Positions 22,413 through 62,082 of a stretch of DNA of 64,000 nt are shown here, one piece after another. The position numbers and the translations under genes are program-made. Numbering within the stretch: the stretch's first letter is position 1; every line of letters starts with the position of its first letter. Below the pieces are notes generated by a model, which was not told the DNA's origin, did no database searches, and worked only from the letters and a program-made list of their open reading frames with translations. Source of the DNA: Liolophura sinensis (taxonomy: Eukaryota; Mollusca; Polyplacophora; Chitonida; Chitonidae); contig NC_088299.1 of the NCBI RefSeq assembly GCF_032854445.1, positions 6,051,001-6,115,000 on the forward strand. The letters are read 5' to 3'.

Positions 22413-24458
22413 ATAATCAATAATAAGAAAGCATAAGAATCGCAATTCAAAACTAATTCAAAATAAAAAATTTGTATATTTTTTGTCTTCGAAAAAGTAC
22501 ATAGAAATATCTTTAGTCACAAAGTCATAAAATTCTGAGTAAATTCGAAATCTTCAAGTATAAAAAGGTAAACGTTCTACTCACAGATGCCTTAAAGATA
22601 ATCTAAGAAAAGGATCAAGTTCACAATGAAAAATCTTTGTCATGACATAAATGCTGGGGTGTAGCAAATGTCAAATTGGTTTCTATAGCCAAACGCACAC
22701 CCTCTCCTGATTGGTCGGTGAATCAGTGTACGTATGTCACTCGTAGGGCCTGGTTTCACTGGCTCCGCCCATGAAGATGTTTTCTATAGCAATGGATACT
22801 TTAGGATTGAAGCCTAGGATTGGCTGAAAAAAAACACTATCCAGAACCATTCAGTTGTCTAAAAACATTACATACATGAGTGTAGAAGTACAGGTACATA
22901 CCTTTGATGTGACGTACTGTCATTATTTTAAGGATAGGTTTCCGGGATGCAAGTTTAAAGCTTGTCTCTCTAACTCCTGTATTTAAAAGCTAGTATGTGT
23001 ATAAATGGGCATAAAATGTTACTGACTAGCTCAAAACAGAATGTATTTCAGTTATAAAGAATAATTACAAAAATATCAACATGACTATTTTCAACTTTCA
23101 GATTCTTGGTCCACGCATGTGTCCAAAGTTAAAGATGTAAAAAGTCAATCGATCACATTCAATAAAAATATTAAGAAATAAAAAGGTGTTAAATTGAATA
23201 TGCCGTGCTCCTGTTGCACAGCGGCTCTCCCCTGAATATGAGAACTCTTCAGTAGTTTCTCTTTAAAATACCATCAAGTAGGGACACAAAAAATATCAAA
23301 TGAAGAAATAAATTTGAACATTGGCTTTTTGCATGTCAAAATTTATGTTAAAAACTAGGCAAAACTGTAGAATGTGTATGAGTAGGCTATATCTGAGTGA
23401 ATGATTTACTAAGGTCCAAGAGAAATAGAAACCTCTAACAGGGTGAAAGTTTCTAACTTCCACCTGGGAAGAACATTGAAGGCCCCTTTGTGGAATGGCG
23501 AGAGAGCAAGTCTTGCACTCGCGTGACACTTTGGTATGAGTGTAATATGACTAAACTCAGTTGATCAGTTCCACTCAGGCTGAGAAACTTAAGAATGTCT
23601 CTTATTTCTAGTGGAGTAAAGACTTCACGTTACGTTTACTTAGTTGATTAGATCACAACTTCAATGTAAGTTTACCTATTGTGTGTAGTTGTTTTGATTA
23701 TTTCTTCTTTTTTTTAATGTTTTGGAGTATTAAAAAACTTTGTTCAAAGGCAATGGTACAGTAATAGACGAGCACTAGATGGTGACAAGTTGCCACTGAA
23801 GAAAATTAACAAATGACTGTATATCAAATCATTTGCTACTTAGCTGCCAAAATTTATAAACATATGTATTAGTTTGAAGTGTTGACAATTTCCATATACA
23901 TGTGTGTAGAATCTCGCTGTTGATATATTAATATATTATAGCCTCTCTCACTGATTTAACAAAAGTCAAAAAAAAAAGAAATTGTAAAAACAAAACAAAC
24001 TTTCTATGTGGGAAGTATTGACATTTTTCATACCTAGCTATAGTGATGTTGTGTGAGCCAAATTCTTTCCTGGCTATGGGCCTCAAAAACCTTTTCAGCT
24101 TTATATTTGTATGAATTTCTGCATGTTGCAGTGAATTTATTGTTTGCATTTGTTTACATTTTTATCTGAAAATGATGTGGTGTTCAAAGCAGTGGATACA
24201 ACAGGTTGTCAGCACTGAAGGGAAATCTCAGTGAGTCACTACGGGGCTATTCCGGCCAACACAGGTTCAGCATACAGAGCCGCAAGACTTTCTCAGACAA
24301 GATGGCTTCCATTCCCTCCAATGCTCTTTCCAGCTAACTTAAATGAAGCCTTATTTGGGTCTATCAAAGAATATAATGTGAAGAACGTAAAAGGAAAGGA
24401 TACACAATGTCACAACTGTCTTCAATTTCTATCATAAAATGTTAATCTTCAAAGAACT

Positions 24459-24683
24459 TCACTTGTGATCATACTGTTCTTCTTCTTGAACTAGTTTCAG
24501 TCCTTCTTCATATGCTAGTCGCAGTCTTTCCAGTGTCTCTGCCATTCTAGCTGCACGCTCATCTCCGCCGAACTCTTTGGTCCATTTCTGAATTGGAGTT
24601 GGTTCTCTTTTTCGAGGCCTTCTTTGCTCTCGTTGCCTCTCTTCTTGCTTTCTCTTCTCTCGCTCTAATTCTCGTAACCGGTC
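24459..24683 (-). CDS. CAP-Gly gene exon e (coiled coil, C terminus)
   Basis: Seventy-five codons of Glu/Arg-rich helix ending in TGA, after an acceptor (attaaccag). Contains PTPIQKWTKEFGGDERAARM. Confidence 0.85.
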   Translation of the reverse strand, partial: DRLRELEREKRKQEERQREQRRPRKREPTPIQKWTKEFGGDERAARMAETLERLRLAYEEGLKLVQEEEQYDHK

Positions 24684-27600
24684 CTGGTTAATAACATGAT
24701 CAATTTTCAATACATTAGTTTCCACAAAACACAGTTGCTCTAATATTTTAACTGACATTTTTTGTAATGTCACAAAAACATACGGAAAAGAAATCGATTA
24801 ACATTGATACAGTGTAAACTGCTAATACATACAAGTTATGAGTTACCTCTCTTGACCCTCATGCTGAAATGCTTGTAGCTGTGCGACAATCGGACAAGCC
24901 ATAAAGTTTTCTTTGTACTCAAAATAGTCTCCATTTTGCTTGTCTAGAAATATGTGGCTTTATAATAAATGTTTTTGGAAGTGTCAATAATCAAATGTTC
25001 TAACCAATTAGCCTTTTAAGATGTTATCTCCCTTGATGTGCACACAGCGGGCTATGCAGAAATACATATATGTACTGTGTGATAATTAGACTTTCCATTA
25101 ATGTTTTCTCTGTTTTTCAGGCAGTGTGCCTCAGATTATAAATGGAAGAAGGTTGGCATGAAACTACTTTGAAGGAAGGAGTGGGTGTCACATGCCCTGA
25201 GCATCAACACGTTTCTTGACAAACCAAATTTATCGAAAGTTGGAAATTAATGAACGTCTAAATTCCACCAGTGAACTGTTAACACAAAACAAACCATAAA
25301 TACAAATACAGTAAATACATGTAACCTAAACTTTCAGCCTCATAAAGTGCATTTTTGAAAACAAATGCAAGTCATAAAAAGGCTAGTTAACAATTTTTCC
25401 CAGCAGGATGTCATCTTGCCTTCCACACAAACCTTTGAACACGTATAACTAAGATCATCAGGGGGCACTTGCACCAAATTCCATAAATCAACTTTTCATA
25501 ACTTTTCTTGTAAATGACGTCGCCTTATGGCACTATAACCCAGACAATGTCTTTTGCGAAAAATGTTACCAGAAATGTGACTGATAAAGGTTTGTGAAAG
25601 TGGCCTCAGAGCTCTAAAAATAGGGCAAATGTGTCATGGGTGAAATTTAGGTCATTTTTTTCTTCTTCTTACCTGGTATGCCATATCTTTTGGGTCATTG
25701 GTAGGTCTTACAGTCGAGGCACTACGGCTCCGCTCCAAAGCTGGAAGCACCTTGGGAGTGCTTCGTGGAGAGCTGTTGTTTGATGAAGTCTCCAGGGCTG
25801 ATAACCTGTGAGGAAGAAATAATGCCAGCACTGTCAGCAGTCATTCATGTACACTTACATTACCACTTTTCGTCTGCAAATCAGTCACTGATTGGCTGAA
25901 TTTATAACCAGCTCTATATGTGCAGCCAAACTCAAGAACACATTAACTGCTCTTTTCACAAAATGCTACAATAAAGCAGGCTATTCACACCATTTTATCG
26001 CAGTAACTCGCTTGGCTCATGCAGATAGGAGGCTATGAAGCATCTGCTGAACAGAAGAATGTGCAAAGAGAAAACTCATATCGGTTACATGTACACTGGA
26101 AACGAAAGTCCACTTCCTGTTTGCCTGTAGTCTTTGTCACAACAAGTTGGGATTTTTGTTAAGAAATCAACTAGAAAGCTTCAAAGATGGAAAAAAAAAG
26201 CTGAAATCCAGTAATAAGTTATGTGGTCTGTTAGCCAATGTGAAGGCTGAATTCAGGGATCTGACAGTTACAAAGTGCTCTCTTGTAGATGACGTGTGGC
26301 AGTAGACACAGATTGCGAGGTGAATACAGAATGCACCAAATGCTTAACAAGATTGCCTTCAGACAATGAACAGCTAAATGCCGATTGGCCTAACATGGTA
26401 GTCCCCGATGTATTTGAGTGTATGTTGTGTTTATCGAATTAATATTCTTTCACAAAAATAATTTCATGAATAAATGAATATGATCAGAAATGTTAAACAT
26501 TCCATTTTTTTTTTTTAGAATCAACATTGTAAAGCACAAGATAATCAGTTTAAGAGGTGCTTGCTAAACAAAGAATAATAACTGTGTTCAAAACAAATTA
26601 AGAGTACTCTTACTCTTTATTAACTTAAGAAAAACTCATAATGTCTTACTGTTCACTTCGTTCTTGTCTCCTCCGTCTTATCACTTCATAGCTTGGGAAC
26701 ATGTAGTTACCTCTGATAGCTGGTTTCTTGTTTGGTGCAGACATAGGTCTCACTTTGTCATACTCAACCATTGCACCATGACCTTTGGGACAGTAGAAGT
26801 ATCTTTTTCCATTGAGAATGCCATTATGAGTTGAATTCACTGAAATTGAAAACATTTTAAAATAATGTAATTGATTTAATGATTGCTACATGGATGTTTA
26901 AGTCTTCCCTAGTAATGTTTGATCTTCAAATACAAGCACAATTTAATATTTCTCCAAATAATGAATTAGGCAAATACCTGATAGTTAAAAATCGTATACA
27001 TGGAAAGCTAAAATCACACAAACAAAAGATGTGAGTTGCACAGATTTTGAACTCTGTGAAATTGCAAACAGTTTATAATAATTAATTTAATGGTTGAACA
27101 TGGAAGTTGAGATGTTCCCTAATAATATCTGATCTTCAAAAATACAAACACTGCCAAGTGCTTTTATTTCTTCAGTTCAAGTAACAGGCAACTTATACCA
27201 GGAAAGCTGGAATCACAAAAACAAAAGACGTGAATTGCACAAATTTTTTAAAGTCTTAATAATTCACCATTATCATCCAGTTTTACTCCAACATACAGCT
27301 TCGGTCGATGTCTCTCTAGGTATCCCACATATCGCACTGTGCCTAAATAACCAGACAGTAAAAGACCAATGCAATTCTTTTCCCAGCATAGAAACATACA
27401 AACATGTAAGTTATATGCAAAAAAAAACAAAAAAACAGCTAAATTTCTGATGTTCCATGTCAAGTCTTCATTGACTATAAACCCATGCATATACCCCTGA
27501 ATACCACCATTATAAAGTGCTGAAAACTTAAGCAGCAAGCAACAAAATCCAAGTACACAAAGAATTAAAAAAAGGGGTCACAGAAGCCCCTATACTACCA

Positions 27601-27936
27601 AACAAAGTATCAAACTATTACAGATTTTAGTTACAAATTGAAGTTAAAAGCTGAGGTATGATAAACAATATGTATGATGTAATGTGAGCATAGAGAGCTG
27701 CACATGTGCTTTAAGGAGTTTGATGTAGCGTGTGATCAACCAGATTACCCACCTGTGTGTTTGTCATTCACTGTTACTCGTCCCCCCAGGGGTAGGTATG
27801 GGGTTTTCTCTGGATGATTTAACAGTTTTGTTTTGCAAATGGGGGAGCGCTTTAAACGCCCAGCTTCTGGGCCAAAAGTACTTTTCCAAAACCTCTTACA
27901 TGGCCCGCAGGTGCAGAGAAATGGGTCTCTTCGTGT
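24459..27936 (-). CDS. CAP-Gly domain protein, five exons visible, start unresolved
   Basis: Five minus-strand exons join in phase: 27753-27936, 27268-27342, 26650-26839, 25673-25805 and 24459-24683 with TGA, giving about 268 residues. The CAP-Gly domain runs from LPLGGRVTVNDKHTGTVRYV through LYVGVKLDDN to GKRYFYCPKGHGAMVEYDKV. CAP-Gly domains bind the EEY/F tails of tubulin and EB proteins. The usual GKNDG is replaced by STHNG, which may change binding. After the domain come a basic segment (SYEVIRRRRQERSEQ), a Ser/Pro-rich linker and a charged coiled coil (DRLRELEREKRKQEERQREQ). The protein ends QEEEQYDHK. No Met is in frame in the first visible exon, so at least one upstream exon exists. 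I do not recognise the named family. Confidence 0.78.
25309..25660. mobile_element. Foldback element type R, larger copy
   Basis: Starts ACAGTAAATACATGTAACCTAAACTTT and ends GAAATTTAGGTCATTTTT, with AAAGTGCATTTTTGAAAACAAATG and CAGGATGTCATCTTGCCTTCCA inside, in stretches of shared bases. Confidence 0.65.
25673..25805 (-). CDS. CAP-Gly gene exon d
   Basis: Ser/Pro-rich linker with LSALETSSNNSSPRSTPKVL and ALERSRSASTV. Donor gtaaga; phase 0 out. Confidence 0.8.
26650..26839 (-). CDS. CAP-Gly gene exon c
   Basis: Encodes VNSTHNGILNGKRYFYCPKG, the end of the CAP-Gly domain, and the basic segment after it. Donor gtaaga, phase 2 out. Confidence 0.85.
27268..27342 (-). CDS. CAP-Gly gene exon b
   Basis: Encodes GTVRYVGYLERHRPKLYVGV then KLDDN, core CAP-Gly strands. 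Acceptor gttatttag, donor gtgaat. Confidence 0.85.
27753..27936 (-). CDS. CAP-Gly gene exon a
   Basis: Encodes the start of the CAP-Gly domain (TPYLPLGGRVTVNDKHT). Donor ACAG|gtgggt. The acceptor ctgtag would start it at 27,936; an alternative eight bases further in (acgaag) gives a different phase. Confidence 0.65.
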
Positions 27937-28642
27937 CTACAGATCAAAGAATAGCAAAACTGTCAGCTAAGTTATCAGGTTTGACAGATTCATGTATTTC
28001 AACATTGACTTTTACACATGTATACAGAAATATTTTTTTCCCAAATATAGAACATACAGTAGATAAGCAAGTGCATCCACACATATTTACATAGTATATA
28101 TAATTGATTTAATGGCATGGAAATAAATATATAGTGCAAATGTACAAGTACATGTATTAAAAAAAAATCTTGTTTGCCACAGCTTTGTATTTCAGCTGCA
28201 GTTTCAAACATCTGCAGGTAAACTGAATGTTTGGGGGATGGGGGTGTTGGTGTGGGGGAATCATATGGTTGTTTACAAATTTTCAGAATGCTAACTTGTG
28301 TAAATAACACAGACCACACGGATTATTTATGTCCACATCCACGCTAAGACAATTATCTTATTCAGTTATTTACTGTCAATAAGAATGACCCTGAAATTAA
28401 TTTGTGGTTTACAAAGGCTTTCTAATAATCATCTACAAATGAGCAAAAGTTAAGCTGAAATATGTGGAGCATGTAACACTAACAGAACATGCAGACCCGT
28501 AAACAAACCTGCTATAGCGTACATGAGGTCATATACATACACTAATATGCTGTAATGTTGGATAGCCATCCGTTTAGTATAAATGTTGAAAGAATAAAGG
28601 GTTGAGCAGTGCTTACACAAGAACTAGAAGCTTGATTTCTTT

Positions 28643-28895
28643 ACCTGGTTCGAAGAAAAGTGAAAAAGAACAGTTTACAACCTAATATTGCAAAACAACA
28701 CACATAAGTGACACGAAACGCAAGCTTGTCTCTATTAGTCAACAGCCAGCACGCACTGAGAACTGGGTCGCCTGCCGAAGTGTTGTAAATGCGCAGGTAA
28801 TTTTTTGTGACAAACAAGACCAGGACGGAATAAATCCACATGGCATAAAGACAACGAATAAAGCAACTTGAAACCTCATTTTCTCCTGTCTTCAT
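28643..28895 (-). CDS. Candidate first exon encoding membrane helices
   Basis: ATG opens 84 codons with two or three hydrophobic stretches (RCLYAMWIYSVLVLFV; VTYVCCFAILGCKLFFFTFL) and meets a donor, CCAG|gtaaag, just before the in-frame stop. Phase 2 out. It could join the CAP-Gly gene at 27,928 through a weak acceptor (acgaag), or belong to an unseen gene, or be chance. I do not recognise the sequence. Confidence 0.3.
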
Positions 28896-29244
28896 TTCGA
28901 TTTCTTGGTGTCCTCGGCTGAAAAAGTGAAAACATTTCCGAGAGCGAAAGCCGATTAGCAGTCAAAAGCGTCTTGTTGTCAAGCCAATCTGTCGCTTACA
29001 CCATGAACTGAAAATTTAATTAATGCAATCTAAATATACACGCAATATCCAAATAAATATTTATAATGTGTTTCCCTGAGTGTAACACGTCATTAGGTCT
29101 TGCCACATATTGCGTTAAATTAACAGTTTCTTTTTAATTTTACTTATTCATAATGTGTTGCTATTGGTGTAAGCGGCATCACACGATGAACCGGGGAAAA
29201 TATTTATGATTGAAGGCTTATTATGTCCCTGACTAACAGTCGTT
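28896..29244. promoter_or_regulatory. Candidate bidirectional promoter region
   Basis: This stretch separates a minus-strand ATG (28,895) from a plus-strand ATG with a strong donor (29,245-29,287) and holds no other gene. I see no clear TATA box. The call rests on layout only. Confidence 0.3.
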
Positions 29245-29287
29245 ATGGAACTACACGTCATGGCGGCAAAACCTTTCGACGCGTGCG
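29245..29287 (+). CDS. Candidate ATP9 first coding exon
   Basis: ATG opens MELHVMAAKPFDAC and runs into a strong donor, GCG|gtaagt. A second in-frame ATG is at 29,260. It lies in a locally CpG-richer stretch between the minus-strand genes and the ATP9 exons, so it could start ATP9. It ends in phase 1 while the exon at 34,802 needs phase 2, so a bridging exon or another start is required. It could equally be a 5'UTR exon. Confidence 0.3.
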
Positions 29288-29971
29288 GTAAGTATGAACA
29301 GTAAAGCCAGGGAATATTGTAATCTCCACTACTCGAATAATTATTCTCCAAAGTCATGGTCGATATCAACGTGGGGAAATTGATTTTTTACTTCCGACTT
29401 TTCACACGCCTAGTGTTGTTGTTGCAGCTGTCACGAGATGAACGCCAGTTGAGGTGAAGTGAACGTGTCTGTATGTGGTGGTTTTTCACACCCGAGAATA
29501 AGACCGCATGGCTGTTATATACACTGTTGTTGCTGTTATATATTTATGCTGCACTCTGAAGGATGAAATTTATGGACACGTCTTTCGTAAATGGCAATAA
29601 TGTTAGTCCAACAAGTGTCCAAATGCATACATACTCAGAATGAACTGTTATGTCGCATAGTTAATGTTTCAATGTTTTGACAGGGCCTTGTTTGTAATCA
29701 GCAGGAGTTAATTTAATTTTAACTTCTCCTAAGCAGTGTGGCTTATTTTGATTTAAGTGTTCTTTTTTTTCACGATGTTAATATTTTTAGTTAGAATGAA
29801 AACAAAAGACATTCCCAAGTGACCTATCCTACTTTTGAAGGCTGGCCCACGCTCAATTACTTGTACCTACATTTTACCTACATGATTTGTAAAAGTGAAA
29901 AAACTGCCTGTGCCCATGTCTTTCATATATGGTCCTTTTACTTAAAAAAGCATAGACCATAACTTAATACT

Positions 29972-30240
29972 GTAGCGGGGGCCTCCGTGGCTCATTTGGT
30001 TAGTGCGGTAGCACAGCGTGATGACCCAGCAGTCTCTCACCAATGCGGTTGCTGAGAGTTCAAGTACAGCTCATGCTGGCTTCCTCTCACGCCGTACGTG
30101 GGAAGGTCTGCCAGCAACCTGTGGATGGTCGTGGGTTTCCCTTGGACTTTGCCCAGTTTCCACCTATCATAATGCTGGCTGCCGTCGTATAAGTGAAATA
30201 TTCTTGAGTATGGTGTGAAACACCAATTAAATAAATAAAT
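29972..30240 (+). mobile_element. SINE A, full length
   Basis: Head TCCGTGGCTCATTTGGTTAG, B-box GAGTTCAAGTAC, body and AATAAATAAAT tail. Confidence 0.92.
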
Positions 30241-30404
30241 ACCACAGCGCATACTACCAGATGAATGGCTGTGTCTTGACAACCCCTGGGGCTCAAATAC
30301 AGCCTTTGTCTCATTAAAGACTCAGTAATTTTGGGTTATAAAACCACATTTTCCAATTATATACATCACCCCAAGACCTACGTGACATTCAGTTTTAGTG
30401 TTAT

Positions 30405-30620
30405 TCTTTAACCTTTTCCCATGTTTGCAATGTGTTTATTCAAGTATATTCTGAAGACATTTTTCTGTATTGACTGATAAAATTATACATTTTGTACAGC
30501 CGTGAAACTTGACGGTCTAATCAATGCAGTTTTGTTTCCAAAATCAAATGAAAAATGTGCATAAATTGGACTAACAGTTGCTGTTTCATATGCAAAAATT
30601 TTTAGGGATTAGGGTAATAC
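30405..30620 (+). mobile_element. Type S foldback element, single arm
   Basis: Matches the left arm of the 19,164 element: ATGTTTGCAATGTGTTTATT, ATAAAATTATACATTTTGTA, then CAGTTTTGTTTCCAAAATCA. Confidence 0.75.
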
Positions 30621-30934
30621 TGAGTATATGGACCTCTTATGTAATGAGAGCAGAACTTCTCACTTTAAATGCAAATATTTGAAAATACTGGGGACAGTAC
30701 TTTAAAAAAAAAATGCATATCATTTTAAGGGATACTGATATTGCAGTGCTTGTGTGCAATGTATTAAGCTTGGGCTTTTGTGTATACATGCATGTATGTA
30801 AAAATATATTGGTATGAGATCGTCATGCAAGAGTGTGGACTAGAGCTAAACAGGCCTGTGTGCTATCAATGTAAATAAGTCATGATTGTGTACAGTTAGA
30901 TTAGTACAGCGCAGAAACAGGTACACTGCTTTGG

Positions 30935-31380
30935 TTACCTAAAGATAGAGCATCTGGCTTGAAGTCAGGAGACTTGGGATTAACTCTGGGTCACGTCATA
31001 CCAAAGACTTTAAAACTGGTCTCCCACCAATGCAGTCGCTGTGAGTTCAAGTCTAGCTCATGCCGGCTTCCCCTCCAGCCATACTCGGGAAGACCTGCCA
31101 GCAACCTGCGGATGGTGGTGGGTTTTCCCTGGGACCTGGCCAGTTTCCCCTAACCACAAAGCTGGCGGCCATTGTTTAGGTGCAGTATTCTTGACTACGG
31201 AGTAAAACACCAAATAAATAAATAAGTTAAATATGGTACTTGTTGTACTGAAACAGGACTGCATGGTTGATCTGGTGTCAGGGTGGGGTGTCATGCCTGA
31301 TCAGTATTTAAGGCAGCATGGACTCGACATGCCTTAAGAAGACACAGTATACACATGTAGCTACTGAATTAAAAGTTGTA
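30935..31380 (+). mobile_element. SINE C split by a SINE A
   Basis: Head ATAGAGCATCTGGCTTGAAG to CATACCAAAGACTTTAAAAC, then SINE A, then ATGGTACTTGTTGTACTGAA to AAGACACAGTATACACATGT. Confidence 0.78.
31020..31228 (+). mobile_element. SINE A inserted into a SINE C
   Basis: TCCCACCAATGCAGTCGCTG to AATAAATAAG. The flanks TTTAAAA and TTAAATATGG rejoin to the SINE C body. Confidence 0.87.
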
Positions 31381-32496
31381 AAGTATGACGTGAAATCCCA
31401 AGCATGCATACATACACACATGTACATACATACACATATGCAATCTGGTTGGGCTAGTTTACATGTGTTGTAGATATTTCTATGATATACATTTTCTGTG
31501 CTTTCTATAAGTAAACATTGACCCAGTTAATTAGGCATGCATGATGCTGACTTCATTCACACATGTACGTATGATACAGTCAGTGTACATGTAGTTTGTC
31601 GGGTTAATTGTCTATGTTCATCGGGCACAGTCACATTGCAATACTGCTACATGTGTGTATGTACACTGTGTGTTGAGGTTAATGCCAGTCAGCTTGGGTC
31701 TCTGATATTTATAATGTCATCCCTAGGCAAACACTTGACTACTTGTAGCTGTAAGCACAATGTGGTACATGTACATGCACAAGTATCAACTCACATGGCT
31801 ATATATATACGTTGCATATGAGAGTACATGCACAGTCATCATAAATGTGCTCACCTGTTCAAATTAGAGCTGAAGCTAATATCTGACATGACCATGGTGA
31901 TAGTCTGAATGACAATTACCTTAATTCTTCAACTTTTTCAACCACTATTTTCAAAACATTTAGAGAGAACTATGGGTTGTACAGAAATAATTTGCACAGT
32001 TTTATGAAGCTTGCATCTTTGGTAACATAAACAAATCATGTTTATTTTCATTTTCATAATAATTGTATCCATAAATTCCAGTGAAAAAAGTGCTTTAGTG
32101 GTTGAAAAATTTGAAATTTACAGCAATGGAATATTAAAGTAATTTGTAAAGGTGGTTACATCTAAAGGCACTGTTTGTATTGAGCTCAGGTGTTGCACAC
32201 ATGCCAAACACAGTGACATGAGGACAGATGTTCCATCTTTAATGTTGCTTGAGAATAATATAAATTAAAGTATAAAATATCAGTCTCTGAAATATTACTA
32301 TATTGGGCTATGCACACGTGTAAAGCAAAGGAGGGATGTTCTGTCTTTCATGCCATGTGCGAATATTAATTACCCTAAATTACAAAGTTCATGCCTTACA
32401 GCATCTTCCCTTTATGTTGTAGAATATTTGTAAGTATGGTAAGACTCTTTTCTCTTTGTTTCATTCCTTTTTTACCATTCCCCTTTTTGAGCACCA

Positions 32497-32660
32497 TATG
32501 GTAAATGACCTAAACTTTCACCCAAAAAGTGCATTTTAAGAGGCAAATAAAAGTCCTAAACTGGAATTTCTTTTGCTGAAACTTCTTTTTTCCAGCAGTA
32601 TGTCATCATACATTCCAAAACAAAGCTCAAAACACGGGTTTAGGGTTGATAGAATTGTCT
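32497..32660. mobile_element. Foldback element type R, truncated
   Basis: TATGGTAAATGACCTAAACTT then AAAAAGTGCATTTTAAGAGG and AGCAGTATGTCATCATACAT. The right end is not seen. Confidence 0.65.
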
Positions 32661-32675
32661 GAAGATAAAATAGAA

Positions 32676-33092
32676 GGTAGTTGATGATCAGAAATGACAT
32701 AGGTACCTTAGGTGAATATATCAGACAGAAATAAGTGTCATTTAGAAAGTGGATTTAAGTAACAGTATTATCGTTATTAGGGATTACACTTTCTGAATAT
32801 AGCACAGATAGTAGTGCTGAAATTTGGCTGAGACCACTGCAAGTTTTGGACCAGCGACTTCAGAGTTAGGCACCAAATCACCAGCAGTACATGTTAACCA
32901 TCTAGACCACTCGCCCAAAATAGGGGGTAGTTGACTGGTAGACTTCACAGCGAACATGAATTACCCTTCTGATGATCAGAAATGACATGGCTCCCTTAGG
33001 TGAATATATCCAACAGGTATACAGTGTAGATGTAATTTAGAAAGTGGATTAAGTAACAGTATTATTGTTATTAGGGATTACACTTTCTGAAT
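32676..33092. repeat. Direct duplication of about 125 bp
   Basis: GATGATCAGAAATGACATRG through ATTACACTTTCTGAATA occurs at about 32,676-32,801 and again at about 32,968-33,092. Confidence 0.82.
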
Positions 33093-33799
33093 ACTTTCAC
33101 TTTCATTTCTGATCAAGACTACATGTATTATTACTGTCTTTGAATTTGTCAGTTGTGTTTGTTCCACAAATGTGAATTTTAAAACATCGATATTCTTGTA
33201 CATGTAGCCATGTAGTTCATTTTACAGTTTCTTTTTTTTCAAAAGTATGTAAACTTATCTTTATCCCACGTGACAGCTTTTAACCCCCAAGCATTCTCAC
33301 ACTGTGCTTATTCCCGTTTCCTGCTTTGGCTGTGATATCTAAAACATTTATTCTGTACCTTCATTTTTTTAAAACTTCATGTACATGTATAAGGAAAAAA
33401 ACAAGTTCTTCGTCAGAGGCGCTTGAAGAAAAATCGTCAGAAGTGGTAATATCTTGTTTCTCTCTCAGTTACTCATAGCGTAACGATTTTAATGAATTTT
33501 AACTTTTTATATATTTATCAGGATGTGCTTAATTAGTATATCCTATGTGTTGAAAACTAGCAGATAGGATCTAGGGCAGAAAATTTGTTAGCCTGGTACA
33601 TGTACATGCAACTTGAAGTATAAAAATGTTCTTCACGATGAGCTGATCTACTCCCCCCCCCCCCACACCATAAATAAAGAAAAAAGGCATGATTAATAAT
33701 AGAATAATGATTAATATAGAATAAATGGAAGATAAAGATAATAGGTTAAGATCAGTTAAATTTTAAGCTACAAGTACATGTAGATTATGTTAATTTCTT

Positions 33800-34060
33800 T
33801 ACGTCTCATTCATGACTTTGTTCAGCATGAAGGGGATAGAGCAACGACTGCTTGACCCGTATCAGCATAATGGCTCGGGCGGGGCGGCTTACTTGTCTTC
33901 AGTAAGTTGTCTCAGTGAAGCAGCACTAGAGCGGTGGACATCTGTTCTGCAACAAGGAGGCACATTGCATACACCCTAAAGGATTCCTTCGTCGTCATAC
34001 GACTGAAAAATTGTTGAGTACTACCTTAAACCCCAGGCACTCACTCACTCACTCATTCAT
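33800..34060 (+). mobile_element. SINE C-like element, 3' part
   Basis: GAGCAACGACTGCTTGACCC, AAAAATTGTTGAGTACTACC and a CACTCACTCACTCATTCATG tail. Confidence 0.72.
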
Positions 34061-34801
34061 GACTTTTATAAGAAGTACTGAACATGCCTAAATGATTCAT
34101 GAAAAATGATAAGTGATAAATGAAAGGTACAGTAGAGCTGGATCCCAGCCGGATATCCTACACCCATCCTGGCTGCACGGTCCCTGTTTGGTGATCTTGT
34201 TCGTTTCTCTGTACTTCATGGCCATGTAACCAGATCAGAATGTGCAGATCATGGCACCATCATTGGCGTGAGACTGCCGTATGATTTTACAACGTTATAA
34301 AGGAGTACATACATTACATGTATCTGAACAGCACCTTCTGCTACAACAGCCACGTGCTCAGCATATACAATTGTATATACCTCGTGCAGTTCTAAGGCTA
34401 TGTCGGAATTGTCAAAAATAGTTTCGTAAGAAACACAGTATAAAAAGCTGCCGAATTCTGATCGGAATGAGAGGGCCACCGAGGACATAGGATCGCTCCA
34501 CGATTGCAGTAGGGAGTAGATCGGGATCATTGTATGATGGCCTGAACTTCGGCGTATGATCCAGTCATGATGAGTGTGAGATATTTGACTGGGATCTGTG
34601 GGCATGGTACATGGACATACACTGTCTGTAATTCTATTGTGAGGTTATTATTGAAATCCTTTTATTGAAGGCCTTAACACTACCAGTAATGAAATACACA
34701 TCTGCTAAAGCGTTTCAGTGCTTTTTGGCTGGGCAGTGTTTTCTTTACCGTTTTCTCTCTGTATTATTTAAAACATTTTTTGTGATACCTGTGGTTTTCA
34801 G

Positions 34802-62082
<27,281 letters not shown>

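Larger units (their letters stand above)
21133..24458. other. Intergenic between convergent AIRIM and the CAP-Gly gene
   Basis: Contains a SINE B, a SINE A fragment and otherwise unique AT-rich DNA. No gene seen. Confidence 0.5.
29288..34801. other. Presumed first ATP9 intron(s)
   Basis: Holds SINEs, a type S arm and a duplicated segment. If ATP9 starts at 29,245, a bridging exon should be hidden here; I could not find it. Confidence 0.45.

Noticed and set aside
27732-28094. 120-codon plus-strand frame
   Set aside because: It is the antisense shadow of CAP-Gly exon a, whose protein matches a known fold.
34249-34605. 118-codon minus-strand frame
   Set aside because: No recognisable domain, no flanking splice support, and it opposes the ATP9 transcript.
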